Counted from the stretch's first letter, positions 32,962 to 41,568 are shown. The stretch is 53,594 bases of DNA from Chitinilyticum litopenaei DSM 21440 (GCF_000428145.1 NZ_ATZJ01000027.1:1-53594), one strand, 5' to 3'. The notes: generated from the letters alone by a model not told the origin. Numbers and translations: made by a program.

Positions 32962-34359
32962 ATGAAACACAAAGTCCATCACATCCATTTTGTCGGTATC
33001 GGCGGCGTTGGCATGAGCGGCATCGCCGAGGTGCTGCTCAACCTCGGCTATCGCGTCAGCGGCTCGGACCTCGGCAGCAATGCCACGACCCGGCGCCTGG
33101 AGGCCGCCGGTGCGACCGTGTATCAGGGCCATGCGACCGAATACATGCAGGGCGCCGACGTGGTGGTGATTTCCAGCGCGGTGAAGGATGACAACCCGGA
33201 AGTCGTCGCTGCGCGCGAGAAAAAGATTCCGGTCGTGCCGCGCGCGATGATGCTGGCCGAGCTGATGCGCCTGAAGCAGGGCATCGCGATTGCCGGCACA
33301 CATGGCAAGACCACCACCACCAGCCTGACCGCGTCAATTCTGGAAGCCGCCGGGCTCGATCCGACCTTCGTGATCGGCGGCAAGCTGCACGCGGCCGGCA
33401 GCAATGCCCGGCTGGGCAGCGGCGACTTCCTGGTCGCCGAAGCCGACGAAAGCGATGCGTCCTTCCTGTTGCTGAGTCCGGTGATTTCGGTCGTCACGAA
33501 TATCGATCAGGATCACATGGATACTTACGGGCATGACTTCGAGAAACTGAAGCAGGCCTTCGTCGATTTCCTGCACCATCTGCCCTTCTACGGGCGAGCC
33601 GTGCTGTGCATCGACGACCCGCATGTGCGTGCCATCCTGCCGCGCGTGACGAGCCCGGTGACGACCTATGGCACAAGCTCCGACGCCATGCTGCGCGCCG
33701 AGAACATCCGCGCCGTCGGTCACCAGATGCATTTCGATGCCGTGTGGGAAAACGGTGAAACCCGCCGCATTCCGGTCGTACTGAATACCCCGGGCCATCA
33801 CAACGTGCTGAACACGCTGGCCGCGATCGGCGTGGCACTGGAAGTCGGCGCCGACGAAGCCGCCATCCAGAAGGCACTGGCGGAATTTGCCGGCGTCGGT
33901 CGCCGCTTCCAGCGCTATGGCGACGTGGCGCTGCCGCAGGGCGGGACGATGACCGTCGTCGACGACTACGGCCATCACCCGGTGGAAATGGCTGCGACAC
34001 TGGCCGCCGCACGCGGGGCGTTCCCGGGACGCCGGCTGGTGCTGGCCTTCCAGCCGCACCGCTATACCCGTACCCGGGATTGCTTTGAAGACTTTGTAAA
34101 GGTTCTCTCCACGGTCGATACCCTGGTGCTGGCCGAGGTGTACGCCGCCGGCGAAGCGCCCATCGTCGCCGCCGATGGCCGCGCACTGGCCCGTGCCGTG
34201 CGCGTCACGGGCCGTGTAGAACCGATTTTTGTCGAACAGATTACCGACCTGCCCGACGCGATTCTGGCCATCGCACAGGACGGCGACGTGATCATGACCA
34301 TGGGCGCCGGCTCGATCGGCGGTGTTCCCGCAAAACTGCTGGCGAAAAACGAACAATGA
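32962..34359 (+). CDS. murC: UDP-MurNAc:L-alanine ligase
   Basis: First amino-acid addition of the stem peptide. 465 residues. Seen: HHIHFVGIGGVGMSGIAEVLLNLGYRVSGSD, ATP loop AGTHGKTTTTSL, LVAEADESDASFL, TNIDQDHMDTYGHDFEKLKQAF, VVDDYGHHPVEMAATLAAAR and AFQPHRYTRTRD. I chose ATG 32962 (MKHKVHHIHFVG) over a GTG eight codons upstream, because the latter lies inside the inverted repeat; AAAGG stands before it. The stop overlaps ddlB (ATGA). murB is not between murC and ddlB here. Confidence 0.96.
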   Translation: MKHKVHHIHFVGIGGVGMSGIAEVLLNLGYRVSGSDLGSNATTRRLEAAGATVYQGHATEYMQGADVVVISSAVKDDNPEVVAAREKKIPVVPRAMMLAELMRLKQGIAIAGTHGKTTTTSLTASILEAAGLDPTFVIGGKLHAAGSNARLGSGDFLVAEADESDASFLLLSPVISVVTNIDQDHMDTYGHDFEKLKQAFVDFLHHLPFYGRAVLCIDDPHVRAILPRVTSPVTTYGTSSDAMLRAENIRAVGHQMHFDAVWENGETRRIPVVLNTPGHHNVLNTLAAIGVALEVGADEAAIQKALAEFAGVGRRFQRYGDVALPQGGTMTVVDDYGHHPVEMAATLAAARGAFPGRRLVLAFQPHRYTRTRDCFEDFVKVLSTVDTLVLAEVYAAGEAPIVAADGRALARAVRVTGRVEPIFVEQITDLPDAILAIAQDGDVIMTMGAGSIGGVPAKLLAKNEQ

Positions 34360-35267
34360 CAACGAAACACTACGGCAAGGTCGCCGTGATCATGGGCGGC
34401 AGCTCCAACGAACGCGAAGTGTCGCTGATGAGTGGCGGCGGCGTGCTGGCCGCGCTGCAAAGCCGCGGTGTCGATGCGCATGCTTTCGATCCGGCCGAAA
34501 AACCGCTGGCCGCCTTGCAAACGGAAGGCTTCGACCGCGCCTTCCTGATCCTGCACGGTCGCGGCGGCGAGGACGGCACCATCCAGGGCGCGCTGGAATT
34601 CCTCGGCGTTCCCTACACCGGCTGCGGCGTGATGGCCTCGGCCATCGCCATGGACAAGTGGCGCACCAAGCTGCTGTGGGAAGCCGCCGGCCTGCCGGTG
34701 CCCGAATACCGCATCGTCGAGAGCGCCGACGAACTGGTGCGCGCCGCCGACGAGCTGGGTCTGCCGCTGTTTGTAAAGCCGGCGCATGAAGGTTCGAGCG
34801 TCGGCGTGGTGAAACTCAAGACGCTCGATCAATGCCAGGCCGCCTGGGAAGAAGCGTCGAAGCACGACGCCATCGTGCTGGCCGAGCGCAACATCGCCGG
34901 CGGCGAATTCACCTGTGCGGTGCTCGACGGCAAGGCGCTGTCGACGGTACGCATCATTCCGGCGACCGAGTTCTACGACTTTGAGGCCAAGTACATCCGC
35001 GACGATACCGAATACCGCTGCCCGGCCGGCCTGTCCGATGCCGACGAGACGCTGGCGCGCCAGCTCTCGGAAAAAGCCTACAAGGTACTGGGAGCCTCGG
35101 GCTGGGCGCGCATCGATTTTCTCGCCGACACCGATGGCACGCTCTACCTGCTCGAAGCGAATACCGCACCGGGCATGACCAGCCACAGCCTCTTTCCCAT
35201 GGCCGCCCGCGAAGCGGGGCTGAGCTACGAGGATCTGGTGCTGCAGGTGCTGGACACCACTTTGTAA
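34356..35267 (+). CDS. ddlB: D-alanine--D-alanine ligase
   Basis: ATP-grasp enzyme that makes the D-Ala-D-Ala dipeptide used by MurF. 303 residues. Seen: VAVIMGGSSNEREVSLMSG, FLILHGRGGEDGTIQGALEFLGVPYTGCGVMASAIAMDK, LFVKPAHEGSSVGVVK, WARIDFLADTDGTLYLLEANTAPGMTSHSL. The last carries the metal ligands and the ligand-binding SLFP region. Its ATG overlaps the murC stop. A 174-bp gap with a palindromic element separates it from ftsQ. Confidence 0.97.
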   Translation: MTTKHYGKVAVIMGGSSNEREVSLMSGGGVLAALQSRGVDAHAFDPAEKPLAALQTEGFDRAFLILHGRGGEDGTIQGALEFLGVPYTGCGVMASAIAMDKWRTKLLWEAAGLPVPEYRIVESADELVRAADELGLPLFVKPAHEGSSVGVVKLKTLDQCQAAWEEASKHDAIVLAERNIAGGEFTCAVLDGKALSTVRIIPATEFYDFEAKYIRDDTEYRCPAGLSDADETLARQLSEKAYKVLGASGWARIDFLADTDGTLYLLEANTAPGMTSHSLFPMAAREAGLSYEDLVLQVLDTTL

Positions 35268-35296
35268 AAGGAAGGAAAGGAAACGTGTATTCGAGC

Positions 35297-35440
35297 GGAA
35301 AACCTTGTCAGGCCGTCGCGAGCGGCACCCGGACAAGGAGCCAGCAGCGCAGCGACCGGAACGTACATGCGGTACGTGAGGATCGCGAGCAGCGCACGAC
35401 GCCGGACGGGTGTCGCGCAGTAGGCATGGCGAGGTTTTCC
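35297..35440. repeat. 144-bp palindromic element between ddlB and ftsQ
   Basis: The ends are inverted repeats, GGAAAACCT (from 35297) and AGGTTTTCC (to 35440). Inner pairs are CACCCGGAC with a near-match of GACGGGTG, and a central ACGTAC-ATGCG-GTACGT. No coding frame is convincing. The right end touches the ftsQ start: GAGG (35431-35434) in its terminal repeat is the only visible Shine-Dalgarno for the ATG at 35442. Confidence 0.75.
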
Positions 35441-35441
35441 A

Positions 35442-36215
35442 ATGTGGGATAAGCCGCAACTGCTGCTCTGGCTGGCCAACTTGCTCACCGCGCTGGCCGT
35501 GCTGCTGCTGTTCTATTCGCTGCTGTTCCTGGCCGTGCACTCGCCGCTGTTTCCGGTGAAAAGCATCAAGGTCGACGGCAACCTCGAACACATCACCCGG
35601 CAGCAATTGCAATACGTCGTGAAGAACGAACTGAAGGGCACGTTCTTCACGCTGAATCTGGACAAGACCCGGCAAGCCTTTGAAAAGCTGCCCTGGGTCA
35701 GAAAGGTCGAAGTACGCCGCCGCTGGCCGGACCGGCTGGAAGTGAACATCGAAGAGCATCGCGCGATTGCACGCTGGGGCACGGTGGGTCTGCTGAACCA
35801 GTACGGCGAGCGCTTCGATGCAGCAAGCAATGATGTCCTGCCGGTGCTCGAAGGCCCGGAAGGCACGGAGAAGGAAGTGGTGGACGGGTATCTGGCGCTG
35901 AATGCCGCCTTGCAGCCCTTGGGCAAAAAAGCCACGCACCTGTGGCTGTCCGAACGGCGCGCCTGGCGCATTCAGCTCGACAAGCAGCTGATCGTGGAAG
36001 TCGGTCGTGACAACGCCCGCGAACGGGTGCAGCGCTTTGTCGCAGCCTACCCGCATTCGCTGGCCCGCCTGCAGCAGCCGTTTGAATACGTGGATTTGCG
36101 TTATCCGAACGGTTTTGCCGTGCGCCTGCCGGATTTCCGGCCGGCCAGCGGTCCGGCTTCGGCGCCGGCGGCCAGGCCGCCGGTGAAGCCGGTCGTCCCA
36201 CGCGCATCGGTTTGA
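35442..36215 (+). CDS. ftsQ: Cell division protein FtsQ
   Basis: 257 residues, bitopic inner-membrane protein of the FtsQLB complex. The short cytoplasmic tail MWDKPQ is followed by TM about 8-31, a POTRA domain starting PVKSIKVDGNLEHITRQQLQYVV and a beta domain (LPWVRKVEVRRRWPDRLEVNIEEHRAIARWG). The final 25 residues are Pro/Ala-rich. The MW start is usual in betaproteobacterial FtsQ. The ribosome-binding site appears to lie in the terminus of the adjacent repeat. ftsA follows after an AT-rich gap of about 80 bp. Confidence 0.95.
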   Translation: MWDKPQLLLWLANLLTALAVLLLFYSLLFLAVHSPLFPVKSIKVDGNLEHITRQQLQYVVKNELKGTFFTLNLDKTRQAFEKLPWVRKVEVRRRWPDRLEVNIEEHRAIARWGTVGLLNQYGERFDAASNDVLPVLEGPEGTEKEVVDGYLALNAALQPLGKKATHLWLSERRAWRIQLDKQLIVEVGRDNARERVQRFVAAYPHSLARLQQPFEYVDLRYPNGFAVRLPDFRPASGPASAPAARPPVKPVVPRASV

Positions 36216-36298
36216 ATGGTTTAATTCGGATTTATTCGATATAAAGCAATTAATTAGCCGGTAAATTTAAAGTACTGGTTTAAGTGAAGAGGTTTTCA
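36216..36298 (+). promoter_or_regulatory. AT-rich gap before ftsA, possible internal promoter
   Basis: About 70 bases of markedly AT-rich sequence (TTCGATATAAAGC, TAAATTTAAAG) in an otherwise GC-rich cluster. TATAAA at 36240-36245 could be a -10, but no good -35 is evident. Internal ftsA/ftsZ promoters are known in other species. Confidence 0.35.
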
Positions 36299-37531
36299 GT
36301 GACAAGAGACGCAAAAAATCTCATCGTCGGACTCGATATCGGCACCTCAAAGGTCGTGGCCGTGGTCGCGGAAATCACCGATGAGGGGGCGCTGAACGTG
36401 GTCGGTCTGGGCTCGGCTGCGTCCAGGGGGCTCAAGCGCGGGGTCGTGGTCGACATCGAGAAGACGGTGGCTGCCATCCAGTCGGCGCTGGGTGAAGCCG
36501 AGCTGATGGCCGACTGCAAGATCCGCGAGGTGTTCACCGGCATCGCCGGCAGCCACATCAAGGGCATCAATTCGCACGGCATGGTGGCGATCAAGGATCG
36601 CGAGGTCACCCAGGCCGACATCGACCGCGTCATCGAAACCGCCAGCGCGGTGAACATCCCCACCGATCACCAGGTGCTGCACATCCTGCCGCAGGAATAC
36701 ATGATCGACGGCCAGGAAGACGTGAAGGAGCCGCTGGGCATGTCCGGCGTGCGCCTGGAAGTCCGTGTGCACATCGTGTCCGGCGCGGTGTCGTCGGTGC
36801 AGAACATTACCAAGTGCATCCGCCGCTGCGGACTGGAAATCGCCGAGGTCGTGCTGCAGCCGCTGGCCAGTGCGCACGCGGTGCTCACCGAGGACGAGAA
36901 GGACCTGGGCGTGTGCCTGGTCGACATCGGCGGTGGCACCACCGACATGGCCGTATTCATCAATGGCGCGATCCGCCACACGGCGGTGATTCCCATCGCC
37001 GGCGATCAGGTCACCAACGACATCGCCATGGCGCTGCGCACGCCGACCGGCGAGGCCGAGAGCATCAAGATGCAGCACGGCACGGCGCTGCGCCACATGA
37101 CCGATCCCTCGGCCATGATCGAAGTACCGGGGGTGGGCGAGCGCGGGGCGCGCCAGATGAGCCGCCACACGCTGGCCGAAGTGGTCGAGCCGCGTGTGGA
37201 GGAGCTTTACAGCATGGTGTTGCAGGAACTGCGCCGCTCGGGTTTTGCCGAGCGCCTCTCCAGCGGCATCGTCATCACCGGCGGCGCGGCGCTGATGCCC
37301 GGCATGGTAGAGCTCGGCGAGGAGATTTTCCACATGCCGGTGCGGCTGGGTCTGCCCAAATACGTGGGCGGCCTGGCGGAAGTGGTGAAAAACCCGCGTT
37401 ATTCGACTGCAGTGGGCTTATTGCTGCTGGCGCGCGAACAGATGATGAAAAACCCGATGGGGCGTGGCAAGGAAGCCGGCATTGGCGACCTGCTGGGCCG
37501 CATGAAATCGTGGTTTAAAGACAATTTTTAG
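36299..37531 (+). CDS. ftsA: Cell division protein FtsA
   Basis: Actin-like ATPase that tethers FtsZ filaments to the membrane. 410 residues. Seen: LIVGLDIGTSKVVAVVAEI, CLVDIGGGTTDMAVF (phosphate 2), SSGIVITGGAALMPGM (adenosine motif), and the C-terminal amphipathic helix GDLLGRMKSWFKDNF used for membrane attachment. I prefer GTG at 36299 because GAAGAGG precedes it at 6-7 bp; another GTG at 36284 would add five residues. ftsZ starts 59 bp downstream with its own strong ribosome-binding site. Confidence 0.96.
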   Translation: MTRDAKNLIVGLDIGTSKVVAVVAEITDEGALNVVGLGSAASRGLKRGVVVDIEKTVAAIQSALGEAELMADCKIREVFTGIAGSHIKGINSHGMVAIKDREVTQADIDRVIETASAVNIPTDHQVLHILPQEYMIDGQEDVKEPLGMSGVRLEVRVHIVSGAVSSVQNITKCIRRCGLEIAEVVLQPLASAHAVLTEDEKDLGVCLVDIGGGTTDMAVFINGAIRHTAVIPIAGDQVTNDIAMALRTPTGEAESIKMQHGTALRHMTDPSAMIEVPGVGERGARQMSRHTLAEVVEPRVEELYSMVLQELRRSGFAERLSSGIVITGGAALMPGMVELGEEIFHMPVRLGLPKYVGGLAEVVKNPRYSTAVGLLLLAREQMMKNPMGRGKEAGIGDLLGRMKSWFKDNF

Positions 37532-37590
37532 GCAATCAGATTTCTGATTAATTCAGCTTGGCGGTAAAATCGGGTCAGAGGAGAAACAAA

Positions 37591-38772
37591 ATGGCATTGA
37601 CCATCGAAGTACAAGAACCAGTTCATCACGTGAACATCAAGGTAATCGGCGTGGGTGGCGCCGGTTGCAATGCGATCAACAACATGATCGAACACAATCT
37701 GCGTGGTGTGCAGTTCATTGCGGCCAATACCGACGCACAGGTACTGCGCCTGTCGCAGGCCAATGACGTGCTGCAGCTTGGCCAGGCGCTCACGCGCGGC
37801 CATGGCGCCGGCTGCAAGCCGGACATCGGTCGCCAGGCAGCAGAAGAAGATCGCGAAGAGCTGGCCCGCCTGATCGAAGGCGCCGACCTGCTCTTCATCA
37901 CCGCCGGCATGGGCGGCGGCACCGGCACGGGCGCAGCCCCGGTGATTGCACAGATCGCCCGCGAAAAAGGCATCATGACCGTCGCTGTCGTGACCCGTCC
38001 GGGCATGGTCGAAGGCGTGCGCGAAAAGGTGGCACAGGCCGGTATCGACGAGCTGTCGCGCTATGTCGATTCGATGATCGTGGTCTCCAACGCCAAGCTG
38101 GAAGAAGTGCTGGGCGATGACGTCACCTTCGACGAGGCCTTCCGCGCCGCCGACAATGTGCTGCGCGACGCCGTCGCCTCCATCGTCGAGATCATCCATT
38201 ACCCGGGCCTCGTGAACGTTGACTTTGCCGACGTGCAGACCGTGATGCGCGAAGTCGGCATGGCGATGATGGGCTCGGCCCGCGCCGCCGGCGAAGGCCG
38301 TGCGCTGGCTGCCGCCGAGGAAGCCATCCGCAGCCCGCTGCTGGACAATATCAGCATCAAGGGCGCGCGCGGCGTGCTGGTCAACATCTCCGGCGCACGT
38401 GCTTCGCTGAAGCGCTCCGAATACACCAATGTGTTGCGCTTCATCCAGGAACAGATCGCCGAAGACGCCGAAATCAAGTGCGGCGTGATTTACGACGAAG
38501 AACTGGGCGACGATATCCGCGTCACGCTGATCGCCACCGGTCTGGGCGGCAAGGCCAGCGCCAAGCCGCAACTGTCCGTGGTCAGCACCCCGGCGCTGAA
38601 GACCGGCACCGACAATGCTCCGGTCATCAACCCGGAAGACTTCGACACGCCGGCCATCTGGCGCAACAACCGTCGCGGCAGCGATGGCGGCACGGGCGGT
38701 CGCACGCCGGTCAGCGTTGGCAGCAATGTCGACATGGACATCCCGGCCTTCCTGCGCCGCCAGGCCGACTAA
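37591..38772 (+). CDS. ftsZ: Cell division GTPase FtsZ
   Basis: Tubulin-like GTPase forming the division ring. 393 residues. Seen: IKVIGVGGAGCNAINNMI, the tubulin signature GMGGGTGTGAAPVIAQ, NVDFADVQTVM, a variable linker from about 320, and the C-terminal peptide DIPAFLRRQAD that binds FtsA and ZipA. ATG at 37591 has GAGGAGAAAC before it; an in-frame start 11 codons upstream lacks support. A terminator follows, closing the division operon before lpxC. Confidence 0.98.
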   Translation: MALTIEVQEPVHHVNIKVIGVGGAGCNAINNMIEHNLRGVQFIAANTDAQVLRLSQANDVLQLGQALTRGHGAGCKPDIGRQAAEEDREELARLIEGADLLFITAGMGGGTGTGAAPVIAQIAREKGIMTVAVVTRPGMVEGVREKVAQAGIDELSRYVDSMIVVSNAKLEEVLGDDVTFDEAFRAADNVLRDAVASIVEIIHYPGLVNVDFADVQTVMREVGMAMMGSARAAGEGRALAAAEEAIRSPLLDNISIKGARGVLVNISGARASLKRSEYTNVLRFIQEQIAEDAEIKCGVIYDEELGDDIRVTLIATGLGGKASAKPQLSVVSTPALKTGTDNAPVINPEDFDTPAIWRNNRRGSDGGTGGRTPVSVGSNVDMDIPAFLRRQAD

Positions 38773-38810
38773 GCAGCAGCACGCAGTACCGCAGCACCCG
38801 CCAAGACAGC

Positions 38811-38850
38811 AAAACCCGCCAGCACCCTGACCCGGGCTGGCGGGCTTTTG
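38811..38850 (+). terminator. Terminator of ftsZ
   Basis: CCCGCCAGC (38815-38823) pairs with GCTGGCGGG (38836-38844), with an A-run before and CTTTTG after. Confidence 0.9.
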
Positions 38851-38972
38851 CGTTTCCTGATCCGCAAGATTTCACGGTAAAACCCAAATCAGGCACAAAG
38901 GCACAGAGAAAACCGAAGGCAGGCCAGCGGCTTGTTTCAGTGTTTTGCTTCCTCTCGGGCCACAGTGGCTCA

Positions 38973-39360
38973 AAATGGTTTCTGATTATTTGTCCTCAGG
39001 AAGTCCGAGAAGCAACGGCGCTGGTTAGTACGTTCTGCCCTGAAAGCCGCTGAGAAGCGCAGGTTTCCCCGCAGGGGGATGATCAGGTGCGGGACGTGTC
39101 TGAGGGCGAAGCCCGCGTTGTCTCGCGCCCCCCGGAAAAACGAGTCCCCCAAGGGGATTTCCTGCGTGGCACATCGCAAGGGACCCCGAGCAGCGGAGCG
39201 GAGCGGCTGTCACCGCGCGCGCCTTGGGGGTGTCGGGGGCTTGGCAAACGCGGGGTCCCCGCAAAGTCGCAGACTTTTGGGGGTGCAGTAGAGCCCCTTG
39301 ACGTGCCGCCGGGCACCCCCGGCATCTAAAACATCGCGCCACAGGCGCGGAAATGATTGC
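38973..39360. mobile_element. Structured non-coding element (copy 2, right end truncated, with inserted hairpins)
   Basis: Same orientation and block order as the 344-bp element at 14526. The shared text includes GCCCTGAAAGCCGCTGAGAA, GGAAAAACGAG and GACGTGCCGCCGGGCACCCC. The left end (AAATGGTTTCTGATTATTTG) matches the other copy's TIR imperfectly; the right TIR is lost. The 9-bp stem persists as GTGCGGGAC (39087-39095) with GTCTCGCGC (39120-39128) through G-U-type pairs, and its inner hairpin is GGGC-GAA-GCCC instead of GGCCC-GCA-GGGCC. Extra hairpins (CGCGGGG/CCCCGC, AAAGTC/GACTTT) are inserted. It lies in the ftsZ-lpxC gap. Confidence 0.75.
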
Positions 39361-39466
39361 GGCTGTGCTGGCACAACCGGCGAACAATCGGCCTGATTGG
39401 CGCAATCAATCCAGCCGGGCCGGCCGTGCTGCTAGAATGCGCAGACACGTCAAGAACGAAGCCGCC

Positions 39467-40381
39467 ATGTTCCAGCAACGCACCCTGAAGTCGCCCATTC
39501 GCGCCACCGGCGTCGGCCTGCATTCCGGCGTCAAGACCACGCTGACACTCAAGCCCGCTCCCGTCGATTCAGGCATCCGCTTCCACCGCGTGGATCTGCC
39601 CGACAGCCAGCCCTTTCGCGTGCATCCGGACCAGGTGAACGACACCCGCATGTCGTCGACGCTGGTCGTTGATCAGGTACGCGTCGGCACCATCGAGCAC
39701 CTGATGTCGGCCTTTGCCGGGCTGGGCCTGGACAATGTGCTGGTCGAGGTCGACGCGCAGGAAATGCCCATCATGGACGGCTCGGCGGCGCCCTTCATCT
39801 ACCTGCTGCAAAGCGCCGGCATTGTCGACCAGGCCGCGGCCAAGCGTTTTGTGCGCGTGAAAAAGCCGCTGGAAGTGCACGACGGCGACAAATGGGTGAA
39901 GCTCGAACCGCACGAGGGCTACAAGGTGCAGCTGACCATCGATTTCCAGCACCCGGCCTTCAAGAAATCCAGCCAGACCGTGGCCTTCGATTTTGCTGAC
40001 ACCAATTACATCGACGCCATCGCGCGCGCGCGCACCTTCGGCTTCATTCACGAGGTCGAATACCTGCGCGCCAATGGCCTGGCGCGCGGCGGCAATATGG
40101 ACAACGTCGTGGTGATCGATGAATACCGCGTCATCAACGAAGGCGGCCTGCGCTTTGAGGACGAGTTTGTGCGGCACAAGATTCTGGACGCCATCGGCGA
40201 CCTCTACATCCTTGGCCACCCGCTGATCGCCAGCTTTTCCGGCTTCAAGTCCGGCCATGCGCTGAACAACAAGCTGCTGCGCGCCCTGCTCGCCGACCCG
40301 GATTCCTACGAGTTCGTCACCTTCACGCGCCGCGAAGACGTGCCCTCAAGCTTCCACGAACTGCCGCCGCTGGATATCTGA
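39467..40381 (+). CDS. lpxC: UDP-3-O-acyl-N-acetylglucosamine deacetylase
   Basis: Zinc enzyme, the committed step of lipid A synthesis in the cytoplasm. 304 residues. Seen: QRTLKSPIRATGVGLHSGVKTTLTLKPA, zinc-site region IEHLMSAFAGLGLDN, EMPIMDGSAAPFIYLL, RARTFGF, and HKILDAIGDLYILGHPLIASFSGFKSGHALNNKLLRAL with the second and third ligands. The start MFQQRTLKS is the family N-terminus; the 38 codons upstream in frame cross the repeat. TAGAAT (39433-39438) may be the -10, without a clear -35. Its place just after ftsZ is usual. Confidence 0.97.
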   Translation: MFQQRTLKSPIRATGVGLHSGVKTTLTLKPAPVDSGIRFHRVDLPDSQPFRVHPDQVNDTRMSSTLVVDQVRVGTIEHLMSAFAGLGLDNVLVEVDAQEMPIMDGSAAPFIYLLQSAGIVDQAAAKRFVRVKKPLEVHDGDKWVKLEPHEGYKVQLTIDFQHPAFKKSSQTVAFDFADTNYIDAIARARTFGFIHEVEYLRANGLARGGNMDNVVVIDEYRVINEGGLRFEDEFVRHKILDAIGDLYILGHPLIASFSGFKSGHALNNKLLRALLADPDSYEFVTFTRREDVPSSFHELPPLDI

Positions 40382-40391
40382 AAAGCATCTC

Positions 40392-40557
40392 ACCACAGAG
40401 TCACAGAGAACACAGAGCAGGCAACAGGCTGTGCGAACACTGGACATTCCGACCGTATTAGCCTGTAGCCTTTTATAAATAAGCGCTACAGCGCCATACC
40501 TAGCCCATCGTCGTCTTGAAGTTTCGTTTTCTCTGTGTCCTCTGTGTCTCTGTGGTT
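40392..40557. repeat. CACAGAG inverted repeat enclosing another palindrome, lpxC-rsmE gap
   Basis: The left arm CCACAGAGTCACAGAGAACA (from 40392) and the right arm TCCTCTGTGTCTCTGTGG (to about 40555) are inverted. About 100 bp between them contain a GGGTAT-family palindrome at 40454-40500. Confidence 0.8.
40454..40500. repeat. Dispersed palindrome (GGGTAT family), nested copy
   Basis: CGTATTAGCCTGTAGCC...GCTACAGCGCCATACC. The arms CTGTAGC and GCTACAG pair around an AT-rich loop. Confidence 0.65.
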
Positions 40558-40577
40558 CATAAATAGGTTTTGCAAGC

Positions 40578-41300
40578 ATGCCCCGTTTCCATCTTCCCCA
40601 GGCACTGAACCCCGGTGCCGAGTTCGAACTGCCCGAGGCGCAAGCGCGCCATGTGCAGGTACTGCGCATGCAGCCCGGCGAGTCCATCATCCTGTTCAAC
40701 GGCGCTGGTGGCGAGCATACGGCGGTGATCACCGCAATGGGCAAGCGCAGCGTGGCGGTGCGGGTCACCGGTTTTGACGAAACCACGCGCGAATCACCGC
40801 TGCAGCTCACGCTGGTGCAGGTCGTCACCGCCGCCGATCGCATGGACTACACGGTGCAGAAGGCCACCGAGCTGGGCGTGAACGTCATTCAGCCCATCAC
40901 CAGCCAGTATTGCCAGCAGCGCTTTGCCGGCGAGCGCGCCGAAAAACGCCTCGCTCACTGGGAAGGCGTCGCCGCCGCCGCTGCCGAGCAGTGCGGCAGA
41001 ACGACGGTGCCGGAAATCCGCGCCATCGTGTCACTGGAGCAATGGCTGGCGCAGCCCTGTGCGGCCGATTTGCGCCTGCTGCTGTGCCCGACCGGCGCCA
41101 TGCGCTGGGCCGATCTGCCGGCCACGGCTACTTCGGCGGTCATGCTCGTCGGCCCGGAAGGGGGGTTTAGCGCCGCCGAGGATGAAATGGCGATCGCCTG
41201 CGGCTATACCCCGGTCATTCTCGGCCCGCGCCTCTTTCGCGCCGAAACCGTCGCCCCGGTCGTTGCCGGCCTTTTGCAGGCCCGCTATGGGGATTTCTGA
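40578..41300 (+). CDS. rsmE: 16S rRNA (uridine-1498 N3)-methyltransferase
   Basis: SPOUT-fold methyltransferase for U1498 of 16S rRNA. 240 residues. Seen: an N-terminal PUA-like domain (RHVQVLRMQPGESIILFNGAGGE), VVTAADRMDYTVQKATELGVNVIQPITSQ, and knot motifs LVGPEGGFSAAEDE and LGPRLFRAETVAPVV. ATG at 40578 is the only good start; the ribosome-binding site is weak. The stop codon is followed immediately by the GTGAGGT heptamer array. Confidence 0.95.
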   Translation: MPRFHLPQALNPGAEFELPEAQARHVQVLRMQPGESIILFNGAGGEHTAVITAMGKRSVAVRVTGFDETTRESPLQLTLVQVVTAADRMDYTVQKATELGVNVIQPITSQYCQQRFAGERAEKRLAHWEGVAAAAAEQCGRTTVPEIRAIVSLEQWLAQPCAADLRLLLCPTGAMRWADLPATATSAVMLVGPEGGFSAAEDEMAIACGYTPVILGPRLFRAETVAPVVAGLLQARYGDF

Positions 41301-41384
41301 GTGAGGTGTGAGGTGTGAGGTGTGAGGTGTGAGGTGTGAGGTGTGAGGTGTGAGGTGTGAGGTGTGAGGTGTGAGGTGTGAGGT
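41301..41384. repeat. Perfect heptamer array, 12 x GTGAGGT
   Basis: Twelve uninterrupted copies starting at the very base after the rsmE stop. It is the sister of the 10 x GTGAGGC array at 5770; each array is uniform but the seventh base differs between them. A degenerate GGGTAT-family segment (to about 41453) follows, as also happens after the first array. Confidence 0.97.
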
Positions 41385-41393
41385 GCAGCCCAG

Positions 41394-41453
41394 CATACTG
41401 CAATGCCCATAACCACACAGCCCAACAGAGCAAAAGGCTGCAAGCGCATACCC
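41394..41453. repeat. Degenerate GGGTAT-family palindrome after the heptamer array
   Basis: CACAGCCCAAC at the left and AAGGCTGCAAGCGCATACCC at the right fit the family's right arm; the left end is poorly kept. Confidence 0.45.
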
Positions 41454-41562
41454 ATCAATCCAGCAATTCATTCTGCTGCAAGGCACCTGAATGGCTGCCG
41501 CCGTACCTGGCAAACCACAGCTTGCCCGCGCCCAGCGCCATTCTTCGGCCCGCCCCTTCCCG

Positions 41563-41568
41563 TATAAT
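41563..41568 (+). promoter_or_regulatory. Likely -10 box of msbA
   Basis: Perfect TATAAT 23 bp before the msbA start codon. No convincing -35 at 16-18 bp; the region upstream is GC-rich. Confidence 0.5.
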
